Source: Chryseobacterium mulctrae (lineage in GTDB: Bacteria > Bacteroidota > Bacteroidia > Flavobacteriales > Weeksellaceae). From it: a DNA stretch of 64,000 nucleotides. The DNA lies in NCBI RefSeq assembly GCF_006175945.1, contig NZ_VAJL01000001.1, positions 1,054,001 through 1,118,000 on the forward strand. The letters run 5' to 3'. This document shows positions 47,373-55,859 of the stretch, in pieces. The position numbers and the translations under genes were made by a program. Position 1 is the first letter of the stretch; each line of letters opens with the position of its first letter. The notes beneath the pieces are model-generated. The model was not told where the DNA came from. It was given only the letters and a program-made list of their open reading frames with translations, and ran no database searches.

Positions 47373-48488
47373 TTAGCTTTTATGAATATATCTTGATAAT
47401 TTAATTCCCAAGTCTGTCCATACAATTTTAGGATTTCCATTTCTTGTAAGATGTAAATCGGCAGTGTTTATTTCTTCTAAAATATTAATAATATTTGCAC
47501 CGCTGATATATTTTGAAAAACCAGCCCAGTTGAAACCATTGGCATCAATCTTTTTGTACACCAATTCTTCAGACTGATAATTTTGCAATAAAGCCAATCT
47601 GAAAATTTCTGAGGCATAGTTGAGAAAGTTTTTTTGCTTTTCTCTGTTCCAGCCTGCAATTTCTTTTGCCCAAATAATGATGTTTTTAAGATATTCCGGT
47701 TTCTTTTTTACCATAAATGCATCACGAACCCACTGTACAAATAGCTTTTCAAACTCCGGATTTTTATCTTGTGAACTTAGAAATTTTACGGCATCATTGA
47801 GATTTCCTTGTGACTGATGCACAACCTCCTTCCCTTTTTCATCTGAAATATTAAATTTACTTTTCAAATAAACTTCCAAATCTTCATCATTAATTCTTGG
47901 AACTTCAATCAGCTGCGTTCTTGATAAAATCGTTGGTAAAATATCGTCACTGCTTTCTGCCGTTAAAAGAATGATTGTTTTTGCTGGTGGTTCTTCTAAA
48001 AATTTAAGAAACTTGTTGGATGCTGCTGTATTCATTTTATCAGCACGCCAAACGATAAGAATTTTAGTTCCGCCCTCAAAACTTTTTAAAGCAAATTTTT
48101 GATTTTGCTCATCTATTTCATCTGCAGAAATAAAGAACTGTTTGTTTTCAGATTCAAGAACGGCAGTCCAATCGTCAAAACTCGCGTAGGGAAAATCTAA
48201 GATCATTTCTCTGAATTCCTCAAATTTATTTTTGCTTAATGAGTTTCTATTATCGGTAAAAACAGGAAAGCTGAAGTGTAAATCTAAGTGATTAAGATGT
48301 TCTACTTTTGATGCAGCATGCTCATTTTCACCTTTTAATATTTCTTTTGCATACGCTAAAACCAAAGGCATTGTTCCGTAGCCTTCTTTTCCTATGAAAA
48401 GCTGGGCGTGGCTTACTCGGTTTTCGGTGATGCTGTCTTTAAGAAGTTTTTTAAGATTTTCTTGTCCGGCGATGTTTTCCCAATTCAT
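47373..48488 (-). CDS. holB: DNA polymerase III delta-prime subunit
   Basis: A 371-residue clamp-loader subunit. Recognised by 'WENIAGQENLKKLLKDSI', 'RVSHAQLFIGKEGYG', 'NKFLKFLEEPPAKTIILLTA' and the sensor/SRC-like 'LPTILSRTQLIEVPR'. The P-loop is degenerate (GKEGYGTM: Lys replaced), as expected for the non-ATPase delta-prime subunit, and the zinc-module cysteines of E. coli HolB are absent. Role: rotor-like clamp-loader component with DnaX and HolA. TATCTTTG lies 4 nt before the ATG, so the mRNA may be leaderless. Confidence 0.9.
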   Translation of the reverse strand: MNWENIAGQENLKKLLKDSITENRVSHAQLFIGKEGYGTMPLVLAYAKEILKGENEHAASKVEHLNHLDLHFSFPVFTDNRNSLSKNKFEEFREMILDFPYASFDDWTAVLESENKQFFISADEIDEQNQKFALKSFEGGTKILIVWRADKMNTAASNKFLKFLEEPPAKTIILLTAESSDDILPTILSRTQLIEVPRINDEDLEVYLKSKFNISDEKGKEVVHQSQGNLNDAVKFLSSQDKNPEFEKLFVQWVRDAFMVKKKPEYLKNIIIWAKEIAGWNREKQKNFLNYASEIFRLALLQNYQSEELVYKKIDANGFNWAGFSKYISGANIINILEEINTADLHLTRNGNPKIVWTDLGIKLSRYIHKS

Positions 48489-48492
48489 GTTT

Positions 48493-48500
48493 CAAAGATA
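48493..48500 (-). promoter_or_regulatory. holB -7 element, leaderless spacing
   Basis: TATCTTTG on the minus strand, exactly 4 nt (AAAC) before the holB ATG at 48488. Confidence 0.5.
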
Positions 48501-48527
48501 AGAATTTTTGAAAAGGGTAGCGAGTCA

Positions 48528-48614
48528 AGTGTTAATTTTGCTTCGCAAGTAAATAGTTAATTTTAATGTCATTAAAAATTTGACAGTAAAGCTAATTTTT
48601 CATTGACAATTCAT
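48528..48614. repeat. Degenerate relative of the AGTGAATTGTCAAT element
   Basis: Begins AAGTGTTAATTTTGCTTCGC and ends ATTGACAATTCAT in the 217-bp gap before the 48706 gene. It keeps the end sequence and the internal ATTTTGC run of the two elements at 42893 and 43065 but lacks a clean left end. Confidence 0.4.
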
Positions 48615-48705
48615 TACAAATTCACCCTTAACAAACTTTAACCTCAGTAAATTTTTACAATTCATTAATATTTAAGATATTTGCGCATTATTTTAAAAAT
48701 ATAGA

Positions 48706-49980
48706 ATGAAAAAAATTTTTGTACTATCATTCATTTCAGTGGGGTACTTCCTTAACGCGCAAAGTTTGAGCAACTCACCTTATGCAACTTACGGAATTGG
48801 TGATGTAAAATATGATAATACGATTGAAACTTCCTCTATGGGAGGGATCTCAACTGCTTTTATAAGTGATTTCAGCAGTAATTTTAACTTCGGAAACCCT
48901 GCGAATAACAGTAATTTTGAGTTAACAAGTATTAAGCTTGAAGCTACTAACGAAAACAATTATTTTAAAACTGATTATAATAATACGAAGTCTACCAAAC
49001 ATTCTACGTATTTATCTAATATATCTATCGCTTTTCCTATTTCATCAAAAATAAAAATGGGTTTCCTTTACCAACCGTATAGTTCTAAAAGCTATGAGGT
49101 AGTACATGATGAAACAATTGATGGAGCAATCAATCGAAATATATTCAAAGGTAGTGGAACTTTAAATACCGCTCAGTTAGCCCTATCTTATAAAATCAAT
49201 TCTCAATTTGCTGTAGGAGCAAGAGCTAATTATTATTTTGGTAATCTTTATGATTTAAATGAATTTTCAAATTCTAATGCTGAATTAATAAATGGTTACG
49301 AAACCAAAAACAGCATTAAAAATTTCAACTTTACATTAGGTACAAGTTATCAAAGTGTAAATACAAGTACCGATCGTAAACTGACCATTGGGGCAACTGC
49401 TACATTTGGTAATACAAGTAATATGAACACCAATTATATTAACAGCACTTATTATTACAGTGATGTTGATACAAAAGCGGGAGAAACAATTATTGATCAA
49501 AAAAATACAAGTTCAAACAATTTACTTCCACTTCAGGCTTCAATAGGTGTAGGATACGGAAGTGAAAACCATTGGTTCCTTTCAGGACAGATTGATTATA
49601 AAAAAGGAGAATCTATCAGCTATTTCGGTAATACTTTTGATTATCAGGATTCTTACAGGATTTCTGCCGGAGGTTGGTATTTACCAAACTATAACAACTT
49701 TAGAAGTTATTTCTCAAGAGTTGTTTACCGATATGGAGCTTTCTATGAAAAAGGAAGTCTTGAAATTGCAGGAAACAGTATCAATAAATTTGGTATATCA
49801 GGAGGAGTAATGCTACCATTCAAAAATAGCAGTATCACAAGAATGAGTGGTCTTGAAATTGGTGTAGAATTAGGAAAAAGAGGAACGCTTAAAAACAATC
49901 TGATTAATCAGAATTTTGTTAACCTGAAAGTTGGTTTCAATTTTGCTGACAGATGGTTTAGAAAACAGCTTTACAACTAA
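48706..49980 (+). CDS. Outer-membrane beta-barrel protein (FadL/OmpP1-like, lptC operon)
   Basis: A 424-residue protein with a signal peptide ending 'GYFLNAQ'. The mature start 'SLSNSPYATYGIGDVKYDNT' and 'SSMGGISTAFISDFSSNFNFGNPAN' are typical of uncharacterised FadL-like outer-membrane proteins of Bacteroidetes, with many amphipathic strands to the C-terminus. It stands 2 nt ahead of lptC and is in one operon with lptC and anmK. That context, an LPS-export lipoprotein and a cell-wall recycling kinase, points to envelope biogenesis (inference). I assign no substrate. Confidence 0.8.
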   Translation: MKKIFVLSFISVGYFLNAQSLSNSPYATYGIGDVKYDNTIETSSMGGISTAFISDFSSNFNFGNPANNSNFELTSIKLEATNENNYFKTDYNNTKSTKHSTYLSNISIAFPISSKIKMGFLYQPYSSKSYEVVHDETIDGAINRNIFKGSGTLNTAQLALSYKINSQFAVGARANYYFGNLYDLNEFSNSNAELINGYETKNSIKNFNFTLGTSYQSVNTSTDRKLTIGATATFGNTSNMNTNYINSTYYYSDVDTKAGETIIDQKNTSSNNLLPLQASIGVGYGSENHWFLSGQIDYKKGESISYFGNTFDYQDSYRISAGGWYLPNYNNFRSYFSRVVYRYGAFYEKGSLEIAGNSINKFGISGGVMLPFKNSSITRMSGLEIGVELGKRGTLKNNLINQNFVNLKVGFNFADRWFRKQLYN

Positions 49981-49982
49981 GA

Positions 49983-50579
49983 ATGAATTTTATTTCAAAC
50001 ATAAATTTTAAAAATATAGCATACCTTTTTAGTTGTGCTATATTTTTTATATTCACATCCTGCGAAGAAGACCTCACCAAACCAAAAGGCGGCAACGAAA
50101 AAAACTTCCCATCGCAGATTATTCACAATGCAAAAATTATACAGAGAGATTCTGGTTTTATTACCCTAAAAGCAACGGCTCCGATTATTGAAAAATACGA
50201 GTTGATCGACAGTCCATATACTGTTGCTAAAAAAGGAATGAAAATAGAGTTTTTTGATAAAAAAAATCCTAAAAAACCTGGTAACATTACTGCAAAATAT
50301 GCAAAAATGTACGATTATAAAAAATTCTACGAAGCAAGAGGCAATGTAAGAATTCTTACCAGTGACGGACAAAGATTTGCTACCCAAAGTGTTTTTTGGG
50401 ATCAGAAAAAAAATAGAATCTACACAAGAGACACTGTTTATGCAACTATGGAAGATGGCTCTACTCTTGTACACGCCAACGGAATGACCGCTAAAGACGA
50501 TTTCTCAGAATATAAATTTTTCAACAATTCTGGAGATCTTGATGTAAGCAAGGCTAAAATTGCACAACCAAGACCTTAA
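49983..50579 (+). CDS. lptC: LPS export protein LptC, lipoprotein form
   Basis: A 198-residue protein with a lipobox 'FIFTSC' (Cys27), as in Bacteroidetes LptC, followed by an OstA/LptC-like beta-jelly roll: 'QIIHNAKIIQRDSGFITLKA' then 'KYELIDSPYTVAKKGMKIEF', 'ITAKYAKMYDYKKFYEARGN' and 'SVFWDQKKNRIYTRDTVY'. Role: periplasmic relay of LPS/LOS from LptBFG to LptA. The gene follows the beta-barrel gene by 2 nt and precedes anmK by 3 nt, a compact operon. The sequence 'RGNVRI' is the classic conserved turn of the family. Confidence 0.92.
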   Translation: MNFISNINFKNIAYLFSCAIFFIFTSCEEDLTKPKGGNEKNFPSQIIHNAKIIQRDSGFITLKATAPIIEKYELIDSPYTVAKKGMKIEFFDKKNPKKPGNITAKYAKMYDYKKFYEARGNVRILTSDGQRFATQSVFWDQKKNRIYTRDTVYATMEDGSTLVHANGMTAKDDFSEYKFFNNSGDLDVSKAKIAQPRP

Positions 50580-50582
50580 CCA

Positions 50583-51632
50583 ATGACTGTTTATAAAGCA
50601 ATAGGATTAATGTCGGGAACCAGTTTAGATGGTTTAGATATTTGTTTTGCAAAATTTTGGAAAGAAAATTCTTCTTGGAAATTTGAAATCATCAAAGCTG
50701 AAACGATTCTTTACCCTAAAGTTTTAGAGGAGCAGCTTAGAAATTCTATTTATTTATCTTCACAGGATTTATTAGCCTTACATTCAGAATACGGCTTTTA
50801 TTTAGGTGAAATTACCAAAGATTTCATTACGAAAAACCAGCTTTCAGATATTGATTTGATTGCGTCTCATGGTCATACTGTTTTCCATCAACCTCAAAGA
50901 AAATTCACCCTTCAGATTGGTGACGGAAGAGCCATAAAATTACAAACTAAAATTCCAGTTATTTACGATTTCCGATCTCAGGATGTTTTATTAGGCGGAA
51001 ACGGAGCGCCTTTGGTTCCGATTGGTGATGAGTTATTATTTTCGGATTACAATGCATGTCTTAATTTAGGTGGATTTTCGAATATTTCGTTTAAAATCAA
51101 TGAAGAAAGAATCGCTTTTGATATTGCTCCGGTAAATATTGTTTTAAATAAATTAGTTCAGGAGTTTGGTCAAGATTACGATGAAAACGGCGATTTATCG
51201 AGAAAAGGAAATATTAATCCTCAATTATTAGAACAATTAAATTCTTTGGATTTTTATGCGCTGTCTCATCCAAAATCATTGGGAATTGAATGGTGTAATG
51301 CAAATATATTCCCTTTTTTTTCAGGGATTGAAAATTTAGATGTTTTAGCAACTTTTACAGAACATGCTGCTGAACAGATTTCTAAAATCTTCAATATTCA
51401 TCAGTTTAATAAAGTACTTTTTACAGGAGGCGGAACTTACAACCAATTTCTTATCGAAAAAATAAAAAGCAAAACGAATACAGAAATCATTATTCCCGAA
51501 AAACAGATTATTGATTTTAAAGAAGCATTAATCTTTGCTTTTATGGGCGTTCTCAGATTGAATAATGAAACCAACGTTCTTGCTTCGGCAACAGGAAGTT
51601 CACATAACCACAGTTCCGGAATTATCGCATAA
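50583..51632 (+). CDS. anmK: Anhydro-N-acetylmuramic acid kinase
   Basis: A 349-residue sugar kinase of the hexokinase/actin fold. The phosphate-1 motif GLMSGTSLDGLD is at 8-19. 'LIASHGHTVFHQP' and 'LLGGNGAPLVPIGDELLF' are AnmK hallmarks, the latter with the catalytic Asp. 'CLNLGGFSNISF' and the C-terminal 'VLFTGGGTYN' complete the ATP site. Role: cytoplasmic conversion of anhydroMurNAc to MurNAc-6-phosphate in peptidoglycan recycling. Third gene of the operon with the beta-barrel protein and lptC. A hairpin with 10-bp stem follows the stop. Confidence 0.95.
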   Translation: MTVYKAIGLMSGTSLDGLDICFAKFWKENSSWKFEIIKAETILYPKVLEEQLRNSIYLSSQDLLALHSEYGFYLGEITKDFITKNQLSDIDLIASHGHTVFHQPQRKFTLQIGDGRAIKLQTKIPVIYDFRSQDVLLGGNGAPLVPIGDELLFSDYNACLNLGGFSNISFKINEERIAFDIAPVNIVLNKLVQEFGQDYDENGDLSRKGNINPQLLEQLNSLDFYALSHPKSLGIEWCNANIFPFFSGIENLDVLATFTEHAAEQISKIFNIHQFNKVLFTGGGTYNQFLIEKIKSKTNTEIIIPEKQIIDFKEALIFAFMGVLRLNNETNVLASATGSSHNHSSGIIA

Positions 51633-51657
51633 AAAAACCTTCATTTCTGAAGGTTTT
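51631..51657. terminator. anmK / SRPBCC bidirectional terminator
   Basis: Perfect 10-bp stem AAAACCTTCA-TTTC-TGAAGGTTTT with an A run on the left flank, between convergent genes. Confidence 0.85.
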
Positions 51658-51661
51658 CGTT

Positions 51662-52051
51662 TTATTTATAAGCTTCGATTTTATCGGTCAAAGTATTAAT
51701 GAAATTCTGAAGCGGTTTCTCAACCATCATTTTGATAAAAGGATTAAATTTCCCTTCAAAAAGCATCTGTACTTCAGTCTGATTTTCGTTCAAAGGTTTC
51801 AAAGTTGCTGTAAGAGCAAAATCTAAGCTTGAGCTAGCCGATTTCAAAACAGCTTTTTCATCTGTAACTTCATCTATTTTGAGTGCAATTTCAGGCATTC
51901 CTTGAAGTCCGAATTTAAAGCCATCTTCTCTGGTTTCAAATTTTTGAAGACCATCCGGCATAAATTCTTTATAATTTTCAGGAGATTTCAGCAACTCAGA
52001 TAAATCTTTAGATGATTTATTGACAATAATTTTTCGTCCTTCTAAATTCAT
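51662..52051 (-). CDS. SRPBCC-fold small protein
   Basis: A 129-residue cytoplasmic protein with the 'steroidogenic acute regulatory-like' SRPBCC pattern: N-terminal 'KIIVNKSSKDLSELLKSPEN', central beta-strands, and a long C-terminal helix 'LQNFINTLTDKIEAY'. Proteins of this kind bind hydrophobic ligands but no ligand can be predicted. In other Bacteroidetes it often accompanies pyrE; here it diverges from a NUDIX hydrolase with a 29-bp gap, so the two promoters overlap. Confidence 0.75.
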   Translation of the reverse strand: MNLEGRKIIVNKSSKDLSELLKSPENYKEFMPDGLQKFETREDGFKFGLQGMPEIALKIDEVTDEKAVLKSASSSLDFALTATLKPLNENQTEVQMLFEGKFNPFIKMMVEKPLQNFINTLTDKIEAYK

Positions 52052-52055
52052 TTTT

Positions 52056-52063
52056 TATTTTTG
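52056..52063 (+). promoter_or_regulatory. NUDIX gene -7 element
   Basis: TATTTTTG, 17 nt before the ATG at 52081, within the 29-bp divergent gap shared with the SRPBCC gene. No -33 TTG. Confidence 0.4.
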
Positions 52064-52080
52064 TATTTAAATTACTACAA

Positions 52081-52692
52081 ATGTATAAAGTTTTTGTGAA
52101 CGAAAAAAAATTATTGATATCTAAGAACCCTGAAAACTTAGAGAAAGTCTTAAATTACGAAAGTTTCACAACTTTAGAAATTGCCCTTGATCTTTTGCAG
52201 AACACATCGACTTCCGAGCTTAATGTGTACGGCGAACAGATTGATGAGATCTGGAAAGAATTTAAAAAACTTTTCAGGATTATTGAGGCTGCAGGAGGAA
52301 TTGTAAATAAGCCAAACGGAGATACACTTTTCATCAGAAGATTAGGCAAATGGGATCTTCCGAAAGGCAAAATGGAAAAAGGTGAATCTCGTGAAGAATC
52401 TGCCATAAGAGAAATTGAGGAAGAAACCAATCTGCAGAATGTAGAGCTCAAAGATTTCATCAATACAACCTATCATATTTATATCGAAAGAAATGGCGAC
52501 CGTGTTTTGAAACACACCCATTGGTTTGAAATGTTTTTTGATGGTGAAGATACCTCAAAACCTCAGTTAGAAGAAGGCATCACAGAAGTTGCCTGGAAAA
52601 ACACCACTCAGATTGAGAATGAAGTTTTTCCAAACACGTTTCAAAATATAAAATTGATTATTAATGAATTTTGGGATACAAAATCTAAATAA
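52081..52692 (+). CDS. NUDIX hydrolase
   Basis: A 203-residue protein. The NUDIX box occupies residues 96-118 (GKMEKGESREESAIREIEEE and onward), with all consensus Glu and Arg residues intact, so it should be an active Mg2+-dependent pyrophosphohydrolase. The ~65 residues before it ('YKVFVNEKKLLIS', 'LDLLQNTSTSELNVYGE') are an extra N-terminal domain common in Bacteroidetes homologs. Substrate unknown. TATTTTTG at 52056-52063 is a likely promoter 17 nt upstream of the ATG. Its 3' end overlaps convergent murF by 8 bp. Confidence 0.9.
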   Translation: MYKVFVNEKKLLISKNPENLEKVLNYESFTTLEIALDLLQNTSTSELNVYGEQIDEIWKEFKKLFRIIEAAGGIVNKPNGDTLFIRRLGKWDLPKGKMEKGESREESAIREIEEETNLQNVELKDFINTTYHIYIERNGDRVLKHTHWFEMFFDGEDTSKPQLEEGITEVAWKNTTQIENEVFPNTFQNIKLIINEFWDTKSK

Positions 52693-53956
52693 AATCGATT
52701 GCTTTTTCTAAAGAAATCCCACGTGAAGCTTTAAGCAGAATATTTTCTGACTGAATTTTGTTGCCTTTTAAATATTGAATTAATTCATCTGTACTTTCAA
52801 AAGCCGCAGAATTTTTGTTGACGTTTTTAAATTGTTTTCCAACAGTAATAATTTCGTTGAAACCTAACTCCTGAGCTAAATTAAAAATATTCTGATGTTC
52901 TTTTTCGCTTTCATCTCCTAATTCCAACATATCGCCGATAACGATTGTTTTTGAGCCTTCAAAAGTGACAAAATTATGTAGAGAAGCAGACATTGAACTC
53001 GGGTTTGCATTGTAGGTATCTAAAACCAGAGTTTTATGATCTTTTTTCACCACCTGAGATCGCATATTCGTTGGAGTGTAAGATTCTATAGCAGATTGTA
53101 TTTTATTAAAATCTATTCCAAAATACAGTCCTAAACTCGCAGCAGCACAGAGATTGGTAAAATTGTAGTCTCCTGTCAGTTTTGATAAAGCTTTTTGATT
53201 TTGATACTGTAAACCGACAAAATTATTTTCAGAAAAAGCCTCGAAATAATAATCAGAATCAGCTTTCCCAAAAGTTATTTTTGGTCTATAATTCTGAGTT
53301 TTATCTAATTGAATAGGATCATTTTCATTAATTAAAACGGTTTGTTCTGCATTTTTAAGATAATCATACAACTCAGATTTCCCTTTTATAACGCCTTCGA
53401 ATCCTCCAAATCCTTCTAAATGTGCTTTTCCAAAATTGGTTATATATCCATAATTTGGGCGAGCAATAGTACAAAGTAATTCTATTTCTTTTTGATGATT
53501 GGCTCCCATTTCGATAACCGCCATTTCATGTTCCGGTTTAATGGAAAGTATAGTCAAGGGAACACCGATGTGGTTATTTAAATTTCCGAAAGTGTACTGC
53601 ACATTATATTTTTCTGATAATACTGCATGAATGAGCTCTTTGGTCGTCGTTTTACCATTACTTCCGGTAAGACCAATAATCGGAATATTTAATTGATTTC
53701 TATGATGTACAGACAGTTCTTGCAAAAATTCTAACGTAGAAGGAACATAAAAAATATTTCTTTCTGAATTTTCAAATTCTTTATTTTCAATAATAACAGC
53801 AAAAGCGCCCAATTCAATAGCCTTTTCAGCTAAAGTTGCCGCATCAAAATTATCTCCCGAAAACGCAAAGAAAATATCATTCTTTTCTACTTTTCTACTG
53901 TCAATAGTTATTTTTTTTGCCTTTAAAAAGATAGGATAAAACTGTTCTATATTCAT
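52685..53956 (-). CDS. murF: UDP-MurNAc-tripeptide D-Ala-D-Ala ligase MurF
   Basis: A 423-residue Mur ligase. ATP-binding loop GSNGKTTT is at 98-105; 'YTFGNLNNHIGVPLTIL' is the MurF substrate-binding segment. 'VIEMGANHQKEIELL' and 'AHLEGFGGFEGV' are characteristic of MurF, and the C-terminal domain has 'LVLDTYNANPSSM'. Role: last cytoplasmic step of peptidoglycan precursor synthesis. Downstream of gldJ on the same strand, as in F. johnsoniae, but a terminator follows gldJ. The 3' end overlaps the NUDIX gene by 8 bp tail to tail. Confidence 0.95.
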   Translation of the reverse strand: MNIEQFYPIFLKAKKITIDSRKVEKNDIFFAFSGDNFDAATLAEKAIELGAFAVIIENKEFENSERNIFYVPSTLEFLQELSVHHRNQLNIPIIGLTGSNGKTTTKELIHAVLSEKYNVQYTFGNLNNHIGVPLTILSIKPEHEMAVIEMGANHQKEIELLCTIARPNYGYITNFGKAHLEGFGGFEGVIKGKSELYDYLKNAEQTVLINENDPIQLDKTQNYRPKITFGKADSDYYFEAFSENNFVGLQYQNQKALSKLTGDYNFTNLCAAASLGLYFGIDFNKIQSAIESYTPTNMRSQVVKKDHKTLVLDTYNANPSSMSASLHNFVTFEGSKTIVIGDMLELGDESEKEHQNIFNLAQELGFNEIITVGKQFKNVNKNSAAFESTDELIQYLKGNKIQSENILLKASRGISLEKAIDFI

Positions 53957-54044
53957 TATATTTTATTTCAGAGATCATAGATAATCGCCCAATCTGCATA
54001 AGTATTTTAGATTTTATAGCCAAGCGATTTCATGGTTCAAAAAT

Positions 54045-54078
54045 AAAAAACCTCCCGAAAATACGGGAGGTTTTTTTT
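54045..54078 (-). terminator. gldJ terminator
   Basis: AAAAAACCTCCCG-AAAATA-CGGGAGGTTTTTT, 13-bp stem with A and T tracts on either side; lies between gldJ and murF. Confidence 0.9.
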
Positions 54079-54095
54079 AAGTATTTTGATAAATA

Positions 54096-55694
54096 TTATC
54101 TTCTCGTTCTAGATTTGTCGTTTACTCTAGCATCTTGTGCAACACGGAAACCGATCCAACCATAACCAGCTGACTGATTTTTGTATCTTCTCTGTCCCGG
54201 ATCCAACCAATATGCTGAATCTTGCCAAGAACCACCTTTCACAACTCTGATATCGTTAGAAATAGCTGAAGTTCTGTCTTTAGTATCTTTTTGCAATATT
54301 ACTTTACCATTTGCATCAACAACAAATTTCGTAGTTGGAGCATTGTACATATCGTAAGATGCAGCAGAATCGCTTGCATTTCTGTAATCTAATGAAGACT
54401 GTCTGTCACCATCTCTATAGTTTCTGTAATCTGCGATAGTTTGTCTTTCAAACTGACCAGGTAAGTTTTTGTAAACCAATCTTCCGTCAGCTAAAGTATC
54501 GTATTTCATATTACCTTCTTCTACCATTTTGTAAGTTCCGTCACCGTTTCTTACGATAGCTTGAGGCATGTTTCCTCTGTAATAGTTGAAGTCACTTGAT
54601 TCATCAATGATTGGTCTGTAGACATCCGCAGTCCATTCTGAAACGTTTCCAAACATACCGTAGATACCGATGTTGTTTGAAGGAAACTGTCTAACGTCTG
54701 CAGTTTTAGCAGCCCCATCATTTTTCCATCCTGCCGTACCTGAGTAATCTCCTCTTCCTAGCTTGAAGTTTTCAAGGATCATTCCTCTATTTTTACCTTT
54801 GGTACCTCTAAGAAGATCTACCTGAGGTTTTTTCTCTAAGTAATTGTTGTACTCTCTGTTTTTCTCCATACCAAGAGCAGCAAATTCCCATTCAACTTCT
54901 GAAGGAAGTCTGAATTTGGTAACCATCGCAGCATTCGGAGCTCCGTTTGCAGCCTGAATTCTTTGGTTGGTAGTTTTCATACCAGTCCTTTGATTCATTC
55001 TTTGCTGGTTGATGTAACCTTGCATTTCAGGATCATTCGATTTGAATTTATCCATATTGAAAGCTGTTCCACCTTGGTTATTAGATTCGTTGATGTACAA
55101 ATCTTTTGCAATAATACCTGCTTGCATCAAAGCTTTTTCGTTTGCTCTGTCTGTCAACCACTCACAATATCTGTTTGCCTGAGTCCAAGAAACTCCTACT
55201 ACCGGATAATAATCATAGTTTTGATCTCTGAAATAAGTTTCGTTAAGATCATTTCTAGATAATTTATTATCCCATAACAAAGTATCCGGTAAAGCACCGT
55301 TGTAAATTTCTTTATAACTAGGATCACTTGGAGGGAATACATACTTCAACCATGTAAGGTATTCGCGGTATTCGTAGTTAGTAATCTCAGTTTCACCGAT
55401 AAAGAACGAACTAACCTGCATTCTGCGAGGCGAGTTATTCCAATCGTGCATTACATCATCTTTCACTAATCCCATTGTAAAAGTTCCTCCTTCAACATAT
55501 ACCATTCCCGGCCAACCTTTTTGCTTCTGTTGCTTTCCTGCAAAAAACCAACCCTGTTTTTCGTTTGGTTTCCAACCTGTCTTGCTGACAAATTTTTTGG
55601 TACCCCCGCCTCCGGAAGTTCCTGAACCACCACAGCTGGTTAATGCAAGTGTAGAACTCAATGCTATTAATGAAAACAACTTTAGTTTTTTCAT
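54096..55694 (-). CDS. gldJ: Gliding motility / T9SS lipoprotein GldJ
   Basis: A 532-residue lipoprotein: signal MKKLKLFSLIALSSTLALTSC with Cys21, then a Gly/Ser linker. A formylglycine-generating-enzyme-like (FGE-sulfatase) domain runs from about residue 65: 'MVYVEGGTFTMGL', 'FFIGETEITNYEYREYLTWL', 'YPVVGVSWTQANRYCEWLT', 'FRLPSEVEWEFAALG', 'GNVSEWTADVY', 'VVKGGSWQDSAYWLDPGQRR' and 'GWIGFRVAQD'. Together with adjacent porU/porV, this identifies GldJ rather than GldK or another paralog. Known: GldJ interacts with GldK and stabilises other Gld proteins and type IX secretion. It diverges from porU; an efficient hairpin terminator separates it from murF. Confidence 0.93.
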   Translation of the reverse strand: MKKLKLFSLIALSSTLALTSCGGSGTSGGGGTKKFVSKTGWKPNEKQGWFFAGKQQKQKGWPGMVYVEGGTFTMGLVKDDVMHDWNNSPRRMQVSSFFIGETEITNYEYREYLTWLKYVFPPSDPSYKEIYNGALPDTLLWDNKLSRNDLNETYFRDQNYDYYPVVGVSWTQANRYCEWLTDRANEKALMQAGIIAKDLYINESNNQGGTAFNMDKFKSNDPEMQGYINQQRMNQRTGMKTTNQRIQAANGAPNAAMVTKFRLPSEVEWEFAALGMEKNREYNNYLEKKPQVDLLRGTKGKNRGMILENFKLGRGDYSGTAGWKNDGAAKTADVRQFPSNNIGIYGMFGNVSEWTADVYRPIIDESSDFNYYRGNMPQAIVRNGDGTYKMVEEGNMKYDTLADGRLVYKNLPGQFERQTIADYRNYRDGDRQSSLDYRNASDSAASYDMYNAPTTKFVVDANGKVILQKDTKDRTSAISNDIRVVKGGSWQDSAYWLDPGQRRYKNQSAGYGWIGFRVAQDARVNDKSRTRR

Positions 55695-55859
55695 AGTCGA
55701 TATAAATATTATTCAAAGTACAAAGAAAAAATAAATTATTCAATAAATCAAATAAAGATTTGATTTTTTTGAAAATTCTTAACAAATTAATTTTATGGTA
55801 TCACATATTAATTACAAAATTTTCATTTATTTTGTAATTTAGAAATTTCAAACATCAAC

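Noticed and set aside
50166..50474. 102-residue minus-strand open frame inside lptC
   Set aside because: Antisense to lptC, which has strong motifs; Cys/Phe-rich composition is typical of a shadow frame.
54963..55262. 99-residue plus-strand open frame inside gldJ
   Set aside because: Runs antisense to the well-supported gldJ frame and has no signal or motif; a shadow of the coding strand.
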